Positions 1-9,264 are shown, counted from the first letter of the stretch. The stretch: 64,000 nt of DNA from UBA961 sp014191195 (GCA_964204605.1 OZ123195.1:1550001-1614000); one strand, 5' to 3'. Notes: generated by a model not told the origin, from the letters alone. A program made the numbers and translations.

Positions 1-2
1 TA

Positions 3-455
3 TTTAATTATAAAGCATTTTATGCCCGAATGACAGAAGAAACCGCAAAAACAAGAGATTTTGGAAATCCTTTTTCTTTAGCATTAATCAAAATGGATAC
101 GTATGAATCCATGGAAAATTTACCTGAAATAGAAGATGACTTATTGATGCATGTGATAAAAAAAGTAAAATCAAATATGAAAGAATATGATATTATCGGT
201 GAATTCGAAGGAAAAACGATTGTAGTAGCATTAATTGGACAAACTCTTGCAAAATCTCATATATGGGGAGAAAGAGTTAGAAAGGAAATAGCAAGTGCTA
301 TAACCGAGATTGGTAATAGACGATTAACTGTAACAGTAAGCATTGGAATTGCTCAAGCACATTCTTATGATAAAGCAGATTCTTTAATAAGAAATGCATC
401 TAGTTCTTTACAGTTAGCTTCCGAAAAAACAAATTCTGTTATTGTATACAGTTAA
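3..455 (+). CDS. GGDEF-like domain protein, 3' end only, degenerate active site
   Basis: The reading frame is open to the left edge, so this is the C-terminal part of a longer protein; the ATG at 30 is internal. The visible part resembles a GGDEF (diguanylate cyclase) domain: an FNYKAFYARMTEE start like the usual 'L.NR..F...L..E', then SLALIKMD and later LTVTVSIGIA, which matches the conserved 'vTvSiGva' strand of GGDEF domains. The signature loop is not GG(D/E)EF but FEGKTIVVAL, so c-di-GMP synthesis is unlikely and the domain probably acts as a sensor, GTP-binding or structural module. The stop lies 3 bases before uppP, suggesting co-transcription. Domain class is fairly clear; the full architecture cannot be seen. 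Confidence 0.6.
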   Translation, partial: FNYKAFYARMTEETAKTRDFGNPFSLALIKMDTYESMENLPEIEDDLLMHVIKKVKSNMKEYDIIGEFEGKTIVVALIGQTLAKSHIWGERVRKEIASAITEIGNRRLTVTVSIGIAQAHSYDKADSLIRNASSSLQLASEKTNSVIVYS

Positions 456-458
456 GCT

Positions 459-1301
459 ATGAATATACTCGATGCAATTTTACTTGGCATTATTCAAGGT
501 CTCACAGAATTTTTACCTGTAAGTAGTACAGCACATCTAACCATTGTGGGTAAATTATTGGGCATCGTTCAGTCTGGGGAATTATGGACAGCGCAAATTG
601 CAGTTATGCAATTAGGAACATTAGCAGCTATACTTATCTATTTCAGACATGATGTCTTTGGCATTTCTGCCGCATTTTTAAAAGAAAATCTTACCAGAAA
701 TAGGCTTCCAGCAATACAGCAATCTATGAATTCCAAAATGGGTTGGTATATTATTTTTGGCTCTATACCTATTATAACAATAGGATTAGCATTTAAAAAA
801 GTTATCGAAGGCGATATTACTAAAAGTCTTTTTTTAATCGGTATTATGCTGATAATCATAGCCTTATGTATGGCTTATGCAGAAAAAAAAGCATCGTTTT
901 TAAGAACAATTCATGATATAAAATTAAAAGATGCATTGCTAATTGGCTTAGCACAAGCACTAGCATTAATACCAGGTTCTTCACGCTCTGGCACTACTAT
1001 TACAGCTGGACTTTTTTTAGGTTTAAATAGAGAAGCTGCTGCAAGATTTTCTTTTTTATTAAGTATTCCAGCAGTTTTAGGCAGTGGAATATTAGAACTT
1101 AAAAAGGCAATTCCAATAGTTTCAGGCGAAGATTTTAGTTCATTAATGATTGCAACTATTATTTCTGGAATTAGCGGCTATGCTGCGATTGCTTTTTTAT
1201 TGAATTATTTACGTTCTAAATCTATTGGCATATTCATTTATTATCGTCTTGCTCTTGGTTGTTTATTGTTGTTTTTAGCAGTGTCTGGCATACTTTCATA
1301 A
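459..1301 (+). CDS. uppP: Undecaprenyl-diphosphatase UppP/BacA
   Basis: This 280-residue integral membrane enzyme dephosphorylates undecaprenyl pyrophosphate to recycle the lipid carrier for peptidoglycan and surface glycan synthesis; it also gives bacitracin tolerance in the family. The N-terminal half has GIIQGLTEFLPVSSTAHL, the first BacA signature with the catalytic-region glutamate and serines. The second signature, PGSSRSGTTITAGLFLGL, lies in the C-terminal half and holds the conserved arginine. Around eight hydrophobic segments and the length fit the family. It begins 3 bases after the GGDEF-like gene and is followed by the cyclase-family gene 19 bases on. Confidence 0.95.
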   Translation: MNILDAILLGIIQGLTEFLPVSSTAHLTIVGKLLGIVQSGELWTAQIAVMQLGTLAAILIYFRHDVFGISAAFLKENLTRNRLPAIQQSMNSKMGWYIIFGSIPIITIGLAFKKVIEGDITKSLFLIGIMLIIIALCMAYAEKKASFLRTIHDIKLKDALLIGLAQALALIPGSSRSGTTITAGLFLGLNREAAARFSFLLSIPAVLGSGILELKKAIPIVSGEDFSSLMIATIISGISGYAAIAFLLNYLRSKSIGIFIYYRLALGCLLLFLAVSGILS

Positions 1302-1320
1302 AAAAAACGAGCAGATTTAT

Positions 1321-2079
1321 ATGATTGTCTCTATACGTATACATACATCATTGTATCAGGCAGATTTATCAAAACCGATTATTGCTTCATTTCCTCTGCA
1401 ATCAGGAAATAATAATCCATCAGCTTTCCATTTACCAATGCCACATTTTTCCCCATTCTCTTTGGGTGATTTTGTAGGCTCTACAGCTTTAGGTGGACCA
1501 GTTAATTGCTCAATTCTGATGATTGCACCTCATGGTAATGGAACGCATACCGAATGTGTAGGCCATATTTCTAAACAACCTTATTATATAGCACATACAT
1601 TAAAGACATTCAATTTTTTTGGATTATTACTTACTCTCTCCCCTATCAAAGCCCCTAATGGCGATATGATAATTTCTAAAGAAATGATTCATCATGCTCT
1701 TGAAAACCATATAATACCCGAAGCATTAATTATAAGAACATTTCAAAAAGATAGAGATAATATTGAGTGGTCAGGGAATAATCCTCCTTATTTTACTGCT
1801 GATGCAATGGAATACATAGCACATAAAGGGATTCAACATTTTTTGACAGATTTACCTTCTGTAGATCCAGAAATAGATAATGGAGAATTGGCTGCTCATC
1901 ATGCATTTTGGCAATATCCTGATAATATAAGAACAGAAGCAACAATCACAGAAATGGTAAATCTTAATAATGATATTCGTGATGGAATATATCTAGTTTC
2001 CATTCATATTGCACCATTATTATCGGATGCAAGCCCAAGCACTATAGTACTTTATGAACTTTTCGCTCAGAATACATAA
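1321..2079 (+). CDS. Cyclase-family metal-dependent hydrolase (kynurenine formamidase-like)
   Basis: The 252-residue protein belongs to the cyclase/KynB superfamily. The metal-binding stretch reads PHGNGTHTECVGH, close to the family HxGTHxDxPxH motif, with Glu in place of the usual Asp. Near the C-terminus, a YLVSIHIAPLLSDASPS stretch fits the final strands of the fold. KynB hydrolyses N-formylkynurenine, but other members act on isatin or unknown amides and no tryptophan-degradation gene lies nearby, so the substrate is open. The stop and the deoC start share a base (TAATG), which indicates translational coupling with deoC and an operon that may begin at uppP. Confidence 0.75.
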   Translation: MIVSIRIHTSLYQADLSKPIIASFPLQSGNNNPSAFHLPMPHFSPFSLGDFVGSTALGGPVNCSILMIAPHGNGTHTECVGHISKQPYYIAHTLKTFNFFGLLLTLSPIKAPNGDMIISKEMIHHALENHIIPEALIIRTFQKDRDNIEWSGNNPPYFTADAMEYIAHKGIQHFLTDLPSVDPEIDNGELAAHHAFWQYPDNIRTEATITEMVNLNNDIRDGIYLVSIHIAPLLSDASPSTIVLYELFAQNT

Positions 2080-2759
2080 TGAACATTACAATAGAACATT
2101 TAGTGCGTATGATAGACCATACTCTCTTAAAAAATACAGCAGTCAAAAAGGATATTGAATTACTTTGTTCTCAAGCCTTAGAGTATTCTTTTGCAACAGT
2201 TTGTGTTCATCCCTTTTATGTTGGGATTTGTTCAAGCTTATTACATAGAACTTCTACAAAAGTGTGCACCGTAATTGGATTTCCACATGGAATGCATAAA
2301 ACTGGAGCAAAAGTGTCGGAAACTTTGCAAGCATTACATGATGGAGCCCAAGAGATTGATATGGTAATACAAGTTGGTGCATTATTAGATGGCGAAAAAG
2401 ATATTGTGTGGAATGATATTCGTTCTGTTACAGATACCGCTCATCAATCTGGAGCTTTAGTTAAAGTAATTATTGAAACATGTTTATTAAATACAGATCA
2501 AAAAATAATGGCAGCTGAATTGGTTGCAGATGCAGGTGCAGATTTTATCAAAACATCTACCGGATTTGCAGGCGGCGGAGCAATAGCAAGCGATATACAT
2601 TTATTAAGAAAACATCTTCCGGTTGATATAGGGATTAAAGCATCAGGTGGAATAACTACATATCAATCTGCATTAGAAATGATTGAAGCAGGCGCTCAAA
2701 GAATTGGCACAAGTAATGGCATTCATATTATTAATGAATTAAAGAATACTCTAGCATAA
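2079..2759 (+). CDS. deoC: Deoxyribose-phosphate aldolase
   Basis: The 226-residue cytoplasmic class I aldolase cleaves 2-deoxyribose 5-phosphate into acetaldehyde and glyceraldehyde 3-phosphate in deoxynucleoside salvage. Family motifs appear in order: TVIGFPHG, EIDMVIQVGALLDG, VKVIIETCLL, then GADFIKTSTGFAGGGA with the Schiff-base lysine, GIKASGGI with the second active-site lysine, and RIGTSNG at the end. Length matches bacterial DeoC of the shorter type. The start overlaps the previous stop by one base. No other deo genes are adjacent. Confidence 0.96.
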   Translation: MNITIEHLVRMIDHTLLKNTAVKKDIELLCSQALEYSFATVCVHPFYVGICSSLLHRTSTKVCTVIGFPHGMHKTGAKVSETLQALHDGAQEIDMVIQVGALLDGEKDIVWNDIRSVTDTAHQSGALVKVIIETCLLNTDQKIMAAELVADAGADFIKTSTGFAGGGAIASDIHLLRKHLPVDIGIKASGGITTYQSALEMIEAGAQRIGTSNGIHIINELKNTLA

Positions 2760-2780
2760 AGTTAATCATTAATAACTCCG

Positions 2781-2788
2781 TATTTTTG
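2781..2788 (+). promoter_or_regulatory. Candidate Bacteroidota-type -7 promoter element for ettA
   Basis: TATTTTTG matches the TAnnTTTG -7 consensus of Bacteroidota housekeeping promoters and lies about 48 bases before the ettA ATG. A convincing -33 TTG is not obvious, so this is a motif match only. Confidence 0.35.
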
Positions 2789-2835
2789 CATTCCCTAATT
2801 AGAAAACTAAATCGTTTATTGGAGATAAAGCCAGC

Positions 2836-4509
2836 ATGGTAGACAACAAAATCATTTTCTCAATGATAGGCCTAAGTAAAGTATATAAGCCAAGTAAAAC
2901 GGTATTAAAAGATATTTATTTGTCTTTTTATTATGGGGCAAAAATTGGCGTATTAGGTTTGAATGGAGCTGGTAAATCTTCATTGTTAAAAATCATTGCG
3001 GGTATCGATCAAGATTATATTGGTCAAATTACCAGTAATAAAGATGTCACTTTTGGCTACTTGTCTCAAGAGCCAGAAATGGATCATAATAAAACTGTAA
3101 AAGAAATTGTTGAAGAAGGCGTACAAGAAACAGTCAATCTGCTTAAAGAATATGAATCGATTTCTGCACAATTTGGTGATCCTGATGCAGATTTTGAAAT
3201 ATTAATGGAAAAACAAGCTAAACTTCAAGAAAAAATAGATCATGCTAATGCTTGGGACTTAGATAGCAAACTAGAATTGGCAATGGAAGCACTTAGATGT
3301 CCACAAGGTGATGCATTGATATCTGTGCTTTCTGGTGGAGAAAAACGTCGTGTTGCTTTATGTAGATTATTATTGCAACAACCCGATGTATTATTATTAG
3401 ATGAACCTACAAATCACTTAGATGCAGAAACAGTTGCATGGTTAGAAGTGCATTTACATAAATATCCAGGTACTGTTATTGCAGTAACTCATGATCGATA
3501 CTTTTTAGATAATGTTGCCGGATGGATATTAGAATTAGATCGTGGACAAGGCTTTCCATTTGAAGGCAACTATACAAGTTGGCTAGAACAAAAACATAAA
3601 CGTTTAGTAGTTGAAGAAAAGCATGTTTCTGCTAAACAAAAAGTTCTACAAAAAGAGTTAGAATGGGTTCGTATGAACCCTAAAGGACGTCATGCAAAAA
3701 GTAAAGCTCGGATAGCTTCTTATGAAAGAATGGTAGAAGAACAACAAGAATCTCATAATGAGGACATTGAAATTTATATTCCACCAGGACCCCGTTTGGG
3801 CTCTACGGTTATAAAAGCAGATAATCTAGCAAAAGGCTTTGGTGATAGACTTCTATTCGAAGATATCAGCTTTGATTTACCTCCTGGAGGTATAATCGGC
3901 GTCATCGGAGCTAATGGTGCCGGAAAATCAACATTGTTTCGCATGATTACTGGCCAAGAACAACCAGATAAAGGGATTATTAAAATCGGTGAGACAGTAA
4001 AACTTGGCTATATAGATCAAGATCGACCTCTTAACAATGACAAAACTATCTGGGAAGAAATTTCTGGAGGTGATGATATGTTACATTTAGGGGCTCGAGA
4101 CATGAATTCTAGAGCATATGTTTCAAAATTTAATTTTAGTGGTACAGATCAACAAAAAAAATGTAGCGTGCTTTCTGGCGGCGAAAGAAATAGAGTTCAC
4201 CTTGCAAAAATGTTAAAAGATGGAGCAAATGTATTGCTTCTAGATGAACCTACTAATGATTTAGATATAAATACTTTAAGAGCACTAGAAGAAGCTTTGC
4301 AGAATTTTGCAGGATGCGCTGTGGTGATTTCTCATGATAGATGGTTTTTAGACAGAGTTGCTACTCATATTCTTGCATTTGAAGGTGATAGCAAAGTGAC
4401 TTGGTATGATGGCAATTATTCAGAATATGAAGAAGACCGCCATGCTAGATTAGGTACTTCTGCAGATCAGCCACATAGATTGAAATATCAAAAGTTGACG
4501 CGTGAGTAA
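2836..4509 (+). CDS. ettA: Energy-dependent translational throttle protein EttA (ABC-F ATPase)
   Basis: The 557-residue soluble protein has two ABC ATPase domains and no membrane segments, the ABC-F plan. EttA binds the ribosomal E site and gates the first elongation step according to ATP/ADP ratio. Domain 1 has Walker A GLNGAGKSS, signature LSGGEKRRVALCRLLL and Walker B with LLLDEPTNHLD; domain 2 has GANGAGKST, LSGGERNRVHLAKML and LLLDEPTNDLD. The linker carries the basic WVRMNPKGRHAKSKARI stretch typical of EttA. The length is standard for EttA and differs from Uup or YbiT. A good ribosome site (GGAG) lies 12-16 bases upstream of the ATG. It is followed after 3 bases by rsmD. Confidence 0.95.
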   Translation: MVDNKIIFSMIGLSKVYKPSKTVLKDIYLSFYYGAKIGVLGLNGAGKSSLLKIIAGIDQDYIGQITSNKDVTFGYLSQEPEMDHNKTVKEIVEEGVQETVNLLKEYESISAQFGDPDADFEILMEKQAKLQEKIDHANAWDLDSKLELAMEALRCPQGDALISVLSGGEKRRVALCRLLLQQPDVLLLDEPTNHLDAETVAWLEVHLHKYPGTVIAVTHDRYFLDNVAGWILELDRGQGFPFEGNYTSWLEQKHKRLVVEEKHVSAKQKVLQKELEWVRMNPKGRHAKSKARIASYERMVEEQQESHNEDIEIYIPPGPRLGSTVIKADNLAKGFGDRLLFEDISFDLPPGGIIGVIGANGAGKSTLFRMITGQEQPDKGIIKIGETVKLGYIDQDRPLNNDKTIWEEISGGDDMLHLGARDMNSRAYVSKFNFSGTDQQKKCSVLSGGERNRVHLAKMLKDGANVLLLDEPTNDLDINTLRALEEALQNFAGCAVVISHDRWFLDRVATHILAFEGDSKVTWYDGNYSEYEEDRHARLGTSADQPHRLKYQKLTRE

Positions 4510-4512
4510 GAT

Positions 4513-5094
4513 ATGAGAATTATCAGCGGTCGTTTTAAAGGGCTCAGTTTCGGAAATAAAATATTTGAAGAAACTAGACCTACTACCGATCGTATGCGTG
4601 AGTCTATATTCAATGCCTTATCTCATTATATCAATTTTGAAGATGATAATATTGAAGTATTAGATATGTGCGCCGGCACAGGAGCATTAGGATTTGAAGC
4701 AATCAGTAGAGGAGCCAATCGCTGCATATTTGTAGAGAATCAATTACATATTGCTCAAGAAATAAGACATTCCGCTCATTCTTTAGGCATTCCACAAAAT
4801 CAATCTCCCATTGCAGTTCAAGATGCTTTAACTTTTTTTAATGGATTTTTTCTAAAACAATTACCAGATTATGTACCCGTATATTGGAATTGTATTTTTT
4901 GCGATCCACCATATATTGCAAGAATATTGAATAAAATCTTACATGAAATAGAAAAAACTAATAGCCTATGTCCTCAAGGAATCGTTATTGCAGAACATGA
5001 TATTATCGAACATATTCTCTTGCCAAAAGGTTTTTCTACACTTACTTCACTTACTTTTGGCAAAACTATTGTCGATATTATTCAAAAAGATTAA
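4513..5094 (+). CDS. rsmD: 16S rRNA (guanine(966)-N2)-methyltransferase RsmD
   Basis: The 193-residue SAM-dependent enzyme methylates G966 of 16S rRNA on the small subunit. It opens with MRIISGRFKGL and RPTTDRMRESIFNAL, the hallmark N-terminus of RsmD. The SAM site is LDMCAGTGALGFEAISRGA, and FCDPPY is the N-methyltransferase catalytic motif. Three bases separate it from ettA, so both translation-related genes are probably co-transcribed. Length is normal. Confidence 0.95.
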   Translation: MRIISGRFKGLSFGNKIFEETRPTTDRMRESIFNALSHYINFEDDNIEVLDMCAGTGALGFEAISRGANRCIFVENQLHIAQEIRHSAHSLGIPQNQSPIAVQDALTFFNGFFLKQLPDYVPVYWNCIFCDPPYIARILNKILHEIEKTNSLCPQGIVIAEHDIIEHILLPKGFSTLTSLTFGKTIVDIIQKD

Positions 5095-5112
5095 TCATTC
5101 AAGACAAATATT

Positions 5113-5745
5113 ATGGAAATCTCATCCTTTATAGATTTATTTCTTCATTTAGATAAATATTTAGCTGATTTAGTAATTCATTATGGATCTTGGGTCTATG
5201 GAATTCTCACTATAATCGTTTTTTGTGAAACCGGTTTAGTAATCACTCCTTTTTTACCCGGTGACTCATTATTATTTGCCATCGGAGCCCTTTGTGCTGT
5301 TGGATCTTTGAATCCATTTATCATCGCTCCACTATTATTTATTGCTGCAATTTCTGGAGATAATCTTAATTATTGGTTCGGTAGAACAATAGGTTCAAAA
5401 GCATTCTCTAATCCTGATTCTAAAATTTTCAAGCAATCTTATCTCCAAAAGACACAGTCCTTTTATACCAATTATGGTAGTAAAACAATTGTTATTGCGC
5501 GTTTTGTACCAATTGTAAGAACATTTGCCCCATTTGTTGCTGGATTAGGTAAAATGAATTATCGCGTTTTTTTGTCTTTTAGTGTTGGGGGAGCACTTCT
5601 ATGGATAATATTACTTATTTCAGCTGGTTACTTTTTTGGGCAAATTGAATTTGTTAAGAAAAATTTCTCTGTAGTCGTTTTGGCAATTATTGCTATTTCT
5701 ATTCTACCAGCTCTTTTTGAAACATTCAAAACAAGAAAATATTAA
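5113..5745 (+). CDS. DedA-family membrane protein
   Basis: The 210-residue protein is a DedA/SNARE-associated (VTT) membrane protein. Typical stretches are VFCETGLVITPFLPGDSLLF with the conserved acidic residue and PGD, SGDNLNYWFGRTIG, and ARFVPIVRTFAPFVAGLGKMNY with the conserved R-x3-R. Members act in undecaprenyl-phosphate or phospholipid flipping and in membrane homeostasis. The distance to rsmD is 18 bases in the same direction. Which lipid this paralogue handles cannot be told from sequence. Confidence 0.88.
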   Translation: MEISSFIDLFLHLDKYLADLVIHYGSWVYGILTIIVFCETGLVITPFLPGDSLLFAIGALCAVGSLNPFIIAPLLFIAAISGDNLNYWFGRTIGSKAFSNPDSKIFKQSYLQKTQSFYTNYGSKTIVIARFVPIVRTFAPFVAGLGKMNYRVFLSFSVGGALLWIILLISAGYFFGQIEFVKKNFSVVVLAIIAISILPALFETFKTRKY

Positions 5746-5786
5746 TCATTCCTGTTCTATTATCATACATTAAAAGCATTATTATT

Positions 5787-6254
5787 ATGAATAAGCAATT
5801 AGATATTTCTGAAAAAGATAAAGAACAGATTGTTCAAGGTCTTTCTCAATTATTGGCAGATACATTTTCTATATATATTAAAACTCATAATTTTCATTGG
5901 AATGTTTCTGGACCAATGTTTGTTACTCTGCATACATTATTCGAACAACAATATACAGAGCTAGCTTTGGCTATAGATATCATAGCCGAAAGAATAAGGG
6001 CTCTCGGCGCTTTTGCTCCAGGATCATTTAAAGCGTTTCAGGATTTAACTTCCATACCAGATATGGAAGATATTCCAGATGCATTAACAATGATTGCTTT
6101 ATTAGTGGAAGACAATGAAACTATCATCAAAACTGCAAGGTCTATTATTCCTTTAGCTGATAAAGCCTATGATACACCAACTGCAGACCTTGCAACAGCA
6201 AGGATTCTTGTCCACGAAAAAACAGCTTGGATGCTTACTTCTTTATTAGGCTAA
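5787..6254 (+). CDS. dps: Dps-family ferritin-like DNA-protection protein
   Basis: The 155-residue protein forms the family's 12-subunit iron-storage shell that detoxifies iron and peroxide and can coat DNA. The dimer-interface ferroxidase ligands are visible as THNFHWNVSG followed by LHTLFEQQY and AIDIIAERIRALG. The length is normal for Dps. The N-terminus (MNKQLDISEKDKEQI) has few lysines, so strong DNA binding through a basic tail is not assured. Its neighbour msrA is also an oxidative-stress gene, 24 bases downstream. Confidence 0.9.
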   Translation: MNKQLDISEKDKEQIVQGLSQLLADTFSIYIKTHNFHWNVSGPMFVTLHTLFEQQYTELALAIDIIAERIRALGAFAPGSFKAFQDLTSIPDMEDIPDALTMIALLVEDNETIIKTARSIIPLADKAYDTPTADLATARILVHEKTAWMLTSLLG

Positions 6255-6278
6255 CTCATTATACCACATAAGGATTAT

Positions 6279-6932
6279 ATGCAGTTTTTTCTATATTGTT
6301 TTTTCTGTTTTACTTTGTATTCATGCAATGGTGCAACTAAATCTCCCTCCAATGAACAAGGAAAAAAAATAATGGATGCTACTATTCAAACTTCTGATTC
6401 AGTTGCTTATGCAACCTTTGGAGCTGGTTGTTTTTGGTGCGTAGAAGCTGTTTTTCAAGATTTACATGGTGTTATTATTGTTGAAAGTGGATATATGGGT
6501 GGCTCTTTAAAAGATCCAACATATAAAGAAGTGTGTTCTGGTTCTTCAGGGCATGCGGAAGTTTGTAGATTAACATTTGATCCTCGAAAAGTTACGTTTA
6601 AAGAATTGCTCGAGGTGTTTTGGCAAACTCATGATCCTACTACACTTAATATGCAAGGTAATGATATCGGTACTCAATATAGATCTGCTGTATTTTATTA
6701 TGATGAAAATCAAAAGAAGGAATCAGAGTTCTATAAGCAAGAATTAGAAAATGCACATATTTTCAGCAATCCAATAGTCACAACTTTCGAGCCTATTTCT
6801 ACATTTTATAAAGCTGAAGATTATCATCAAAACTATTATTCTCAAAATGAGAATCAACCATATTGTGCATTTGTGATAAAGCCAAAAGTTGAAAAATTTA
6901 GGAAGATTTTTTCTAAAAAACTTAAACCTTAA
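6279..6932 (+). CDS. msrA: Peptide-methionine (S)-S-oxide reductase MsrA, predicted lipoprotein
   Basis: MsrA reduces methionine-S-sulfoxide in oxidised proteins. The catalytic motif is FGAGCFWCVEAVF; further family motifs are GYMGG, YKEVCSGSSGHAEV, FWQTHDPTT, GNDIGTQYRSAVF and AEDYHQNYY. The first about 18 residues are hydrophobic and end in a lipobox LYSC, so the enzyme is probably exported and anchored in the envelope rather than cytoplasmic. An AAGGA ribosome site just before the first ATG supports that start over an internal Met near residue 32. The stop lies one base before the next ATG. Confidence 0.92.
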   Translation: MQFFLYCFFCFTLYSCNGATKSPSNEQGKKIMDATIQTSDSVAYATFGAGCFWCVEAVFQDLHGVIIVESGYMGGSLKDPTYKEVCSGSSGHAEVCRLTFDPRKVTFKELLEVFWQTHDPTTLNMQGNDIGTQYRSAVFYYDENQKKESEFYKQELENAHIFSNPIVTTFEPISTFYKAEDYHQNYYSQNENQPYCAFVIKPKVEKFRKIFSKKLKP

Positions 6933-6933
6933 T

Positions 6934-7716
6934 ATGAATAATACCTTTGCTTTGATTACAGGTGCCTCTTTTGGAATCGGAAAAGAGATTGCAAAAGTTA
7001 TGGCAGCTCATAAGCATAATCTTATCTTAACAGCAAGATCTGAAGCCCCTCTACATGCTTTAGCTAAAGAATTAGAAGAACAGTATCACATTTCTACTCA
7101 TATTATTGTATGTGATTTATGTGCTCCTGAAGCAGCATATCAATTATGTAAAGAAATAGAAAACCTAGATTGTTCAATTGATATTCTGGTAAATAATGCT
7201 GGCTTCGGTGTCTATGGAGAATTTATCGATTCTGATTTGTCTAAACAACAAGACCTGATTCAGTTAAACTGCATTGCTCTGATGCAATTATGCAAACTGT
7301 TGTCCAATCAATTAAAAGCTAATAAAGGTAAGATTTTAAATATTGCTTCTGTTGCAGCTTTTTATTCTGGACCTCTTATGGCGGTTTATTATGCATCTAA
7401 AGCTTTTGTATTAAGTTTTTCCGAAGCGCTTGCATTCGAATTAGCTCCATTAGGAATTAGCGTAACTGCACATTGTCCTGGCCCAACTAAATCCAATTTT
7501 CAACAATCTGCCGGGATGCATAAATCTCGATTATTTAGTATTATGCCCGTTCCTGAATCATATCCTGTTGCTTTGCATGCTTATACAGCAATGATGAAAG
7601 GTAAAACAATTGCTATTCATGGGCTTAGTAATCGTATTATGTTAATACTCAGTTTATTCGTGCCACGATTTCTTAAGGTAAAAGCAGTACATGCATTCCA
7701 AAGTAGTAAAGCATAA
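6934..7716 (+). CDS. Short-chain dehydrogenase/reductase
   Basis: The 260-residue classical SDR has the NAD(P) motif TGASFGIG near the N-terminus, NNAGFG, a catalytic serine in NIASVAAF, and YYASK as the catalytic Tyr-x3-Lys. A PGP stretch follows as usual. The start is taken at the ATG directly after the msrA stop because the nucleotide fold begins at once; a longer reading from 6889 would overlap msrA. The closest general type is the DltE/YqjQ-like oxidoreductases, with the substrate unknown. It overlaps the photolyase start by 26 bases, so the two are likely co-expressed. Confidence 0.85.
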   Translation: MNNTFALITGASFGIGKEIAKVMAAHKHNLILTARSEAPLHALAKELEEQYHISTHIIVCDLCAPEAAYQLCKEIENLDCSIDILVNNAGFGVYGEFIDSDLSKQQDLIQLNCIALMQLCKLLSNQLKANKGKILNIASVAAFYSGPLMAVYYASKAFVLSFSEALAFELAPLGISVTAHCPGPTKSNFQQSAGMHKSRLFSIMPVPESYPVALHAYTAMMKGKTIAIHGLSNRIMLILSLFVPRFLKVKAVHAFQSSKA

Positions 7717-9232
7717 TAATGCTAAAACACTCAGACTTATCCTAGGAGACCAGCTTAACTCTAATCACTCCTGGTTTTCTACAAAAGATGATTCTATTGT
7801 ATACATTATGATGGAAACTCTATCAGAAACTTCATATGTAAAACATCATATTCAGAAAATTACCGCCTTTTTCTCTTCTATGAGAAACTTCTCGAATGAA
7901 TGTTCGATTAGTGGGAATAATATACATTATATAACATTAGATGATAGTGATAATAAACAGGGTATTTCTGCTAATTGCGAGCATTTTATTACATCACATA
8001 ATATACTTCATTTTGAATATCAGCAACCTGATGAATGGCGTTTACAGGAAGAGTTAAGGGTATTATGTGAAAAAATATCTATTACATCTACAATGTATTC
8101 GACAGAACATTTTTTGTCTGACAAGGATGATTGGATAACTGTTTTCAAGGGAAAGAAGACTGTCCCAATGGAGTCTTTTTATAGATATATGCGTAAGAAA
8201 TATTCGATTCTCATGGATGGGACAAGTCCTGTAGGTGGAACATGGAATTATGATCATGAGAATAGAAAATCTTTACCTCATCAAGATATATTAATTCCCC
8301 CTTTGGAATTTCAACATAATGTATCAGATCTAGTACTGATGTTAGAATCAATGGGTGTTGAATCAATAGGAAAAATTAATAAAGAATCATTGCCATGGCC
8401 AATTTCTAGAAAAGAGTCTTTAGAATTATTATCATATTTTACTACACATCTTTTACAACAATTTGGTACATATCAAGATGCAATGACAGAGAAGTCCATT
8501 TTCCTTTTCCACTCACGATTATCCTTTTCACTCAATACTAAACTATTGAATCCCTTAGAAGTAATACAAGCTGCCATTAATGCTTGGCAAGCTTCTGAAG
8601 AAACTATTTCATTATCTCAGGTAGAAGGTTTTATACGCCAGATACTTGGATGGCGTGAATATATGAGAGGTATTTATCGAGAATATATGCCCGATTATTC
8701 CTCATTGAATTTTTTTAATCATCAGAATACATTGCCGAAGTGGTTTTGGACAGGTGAAACAGACATGAATTGTATGAGCAAAGCGATCAATCAATCACTT
8801 GAATATGCTTATGCTCATCATATCCAAAGGCTTATGATCATTGGCAATTTTGCATTATTAGCTGGAATACATCCAGATGAATTAGATGCTTGGTATTTAG
8901 GAATCTATATAGATGCTATCGAATGGGTTGAATTACCAAATACAAGAGGCATGAGCCAGTTTGCAGATGGTGGCATTGTTGGTACTAAACCGTATGTATC
9001 TAGCTCTTCTTATATACACTCAATGAGCGATTATTGCAAAAATTGTGTATTCGATAGAAAAAAGAAATATGGTGAAAATGCATGCCCATTTAATAGTTTA
9101 TATTGGCAGTTTTACCACCGTAATCGAGAGCAATTAAAAGGAAATCCAAGAGTTTCTTTAATGTATAAAGTATTTGATTCAATGAGCTCTGAAGAAAAAG
9201 AGCAGATTCTTCTTCATCAGCCTACATATTAA
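7691..9232 (+). CDS. Iron-sulfur prokaryotic (6-4) photolyase (FeS-BCP/PhrB type)
   Basis: The 513-residue flavoprotein belongs to the iron-sulfur bacterial cryptochrome/photolyase group, which repairs (6-4) photoproducts with blue light. It opens with LRLILGDQLNSNHSWF, the group hallmark. The FAD domain has EGFIRQILGWREYMRGIY and ANTRGMSQFADGG-like sequence (NTRGMSQFADGGIVGTKPY). Four cysteines for the 4Fe-4S cluster are present: one in MNCMSKAI, two in YCKNC and one in ENACPF. The length fits the group (about 500). The start lies inside the end of the SDR gene; no other start codon is available in frame before the first motif. Confidence 0.93.
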   Translation: MHSKVVKHNNAKTLRLILGDQLNSNHSWFSTKDDSIVYIMMETLSETSYVKHHIQKITAFFSSMRNFSNECSISGNNIHYITLDDSDNKQGISANCEHFITSHNILHFEYQQPDEWRLQEELRVLCEKISITSTMYSTEHFLSDKDDWITVFKGKKTVPMESFYRYMRKKYSILMDGTSPVGGTWNYDHENRKSLPHQDILIPPLEFQHNVSDLVLMLESMGVESIGKINKESLPWPISRKESLELLSYFTTHLLQQFGTYQDAMTEKSIFLFHSRLSFSLNTKLLNPLEVIQAAINAWQASEETISLSQVEGFIRQILGWREYMRGIYREYMPDYSSLNFFNHQNTLPKWFWTGETDMNCMSKAINQSLEYAYAHHIQRLMIIGNFALLAGIHPDELDAWYLGIYIDAIEWVELPNTRGMSQFADGGIVGTKPYVSSSSYIHSMSDYCKNCVFDRKKKYGENACPFNSLYWQFYHRNREQLKGNPRVSLMYKVFDSMSSEEKEQILLHQPTY

Positions 9233-9264
9233 AGTGTTAATTGATGTTAAATGAGATGTGGGGA

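Noticed and set aside
6889..6933. Upstream start for the SDR gene
   Set aside because: It would overlap msrA by 44 bases and add 15 residues before the nucleotide-binding motif; the ATG right after the msrA stop fits better.
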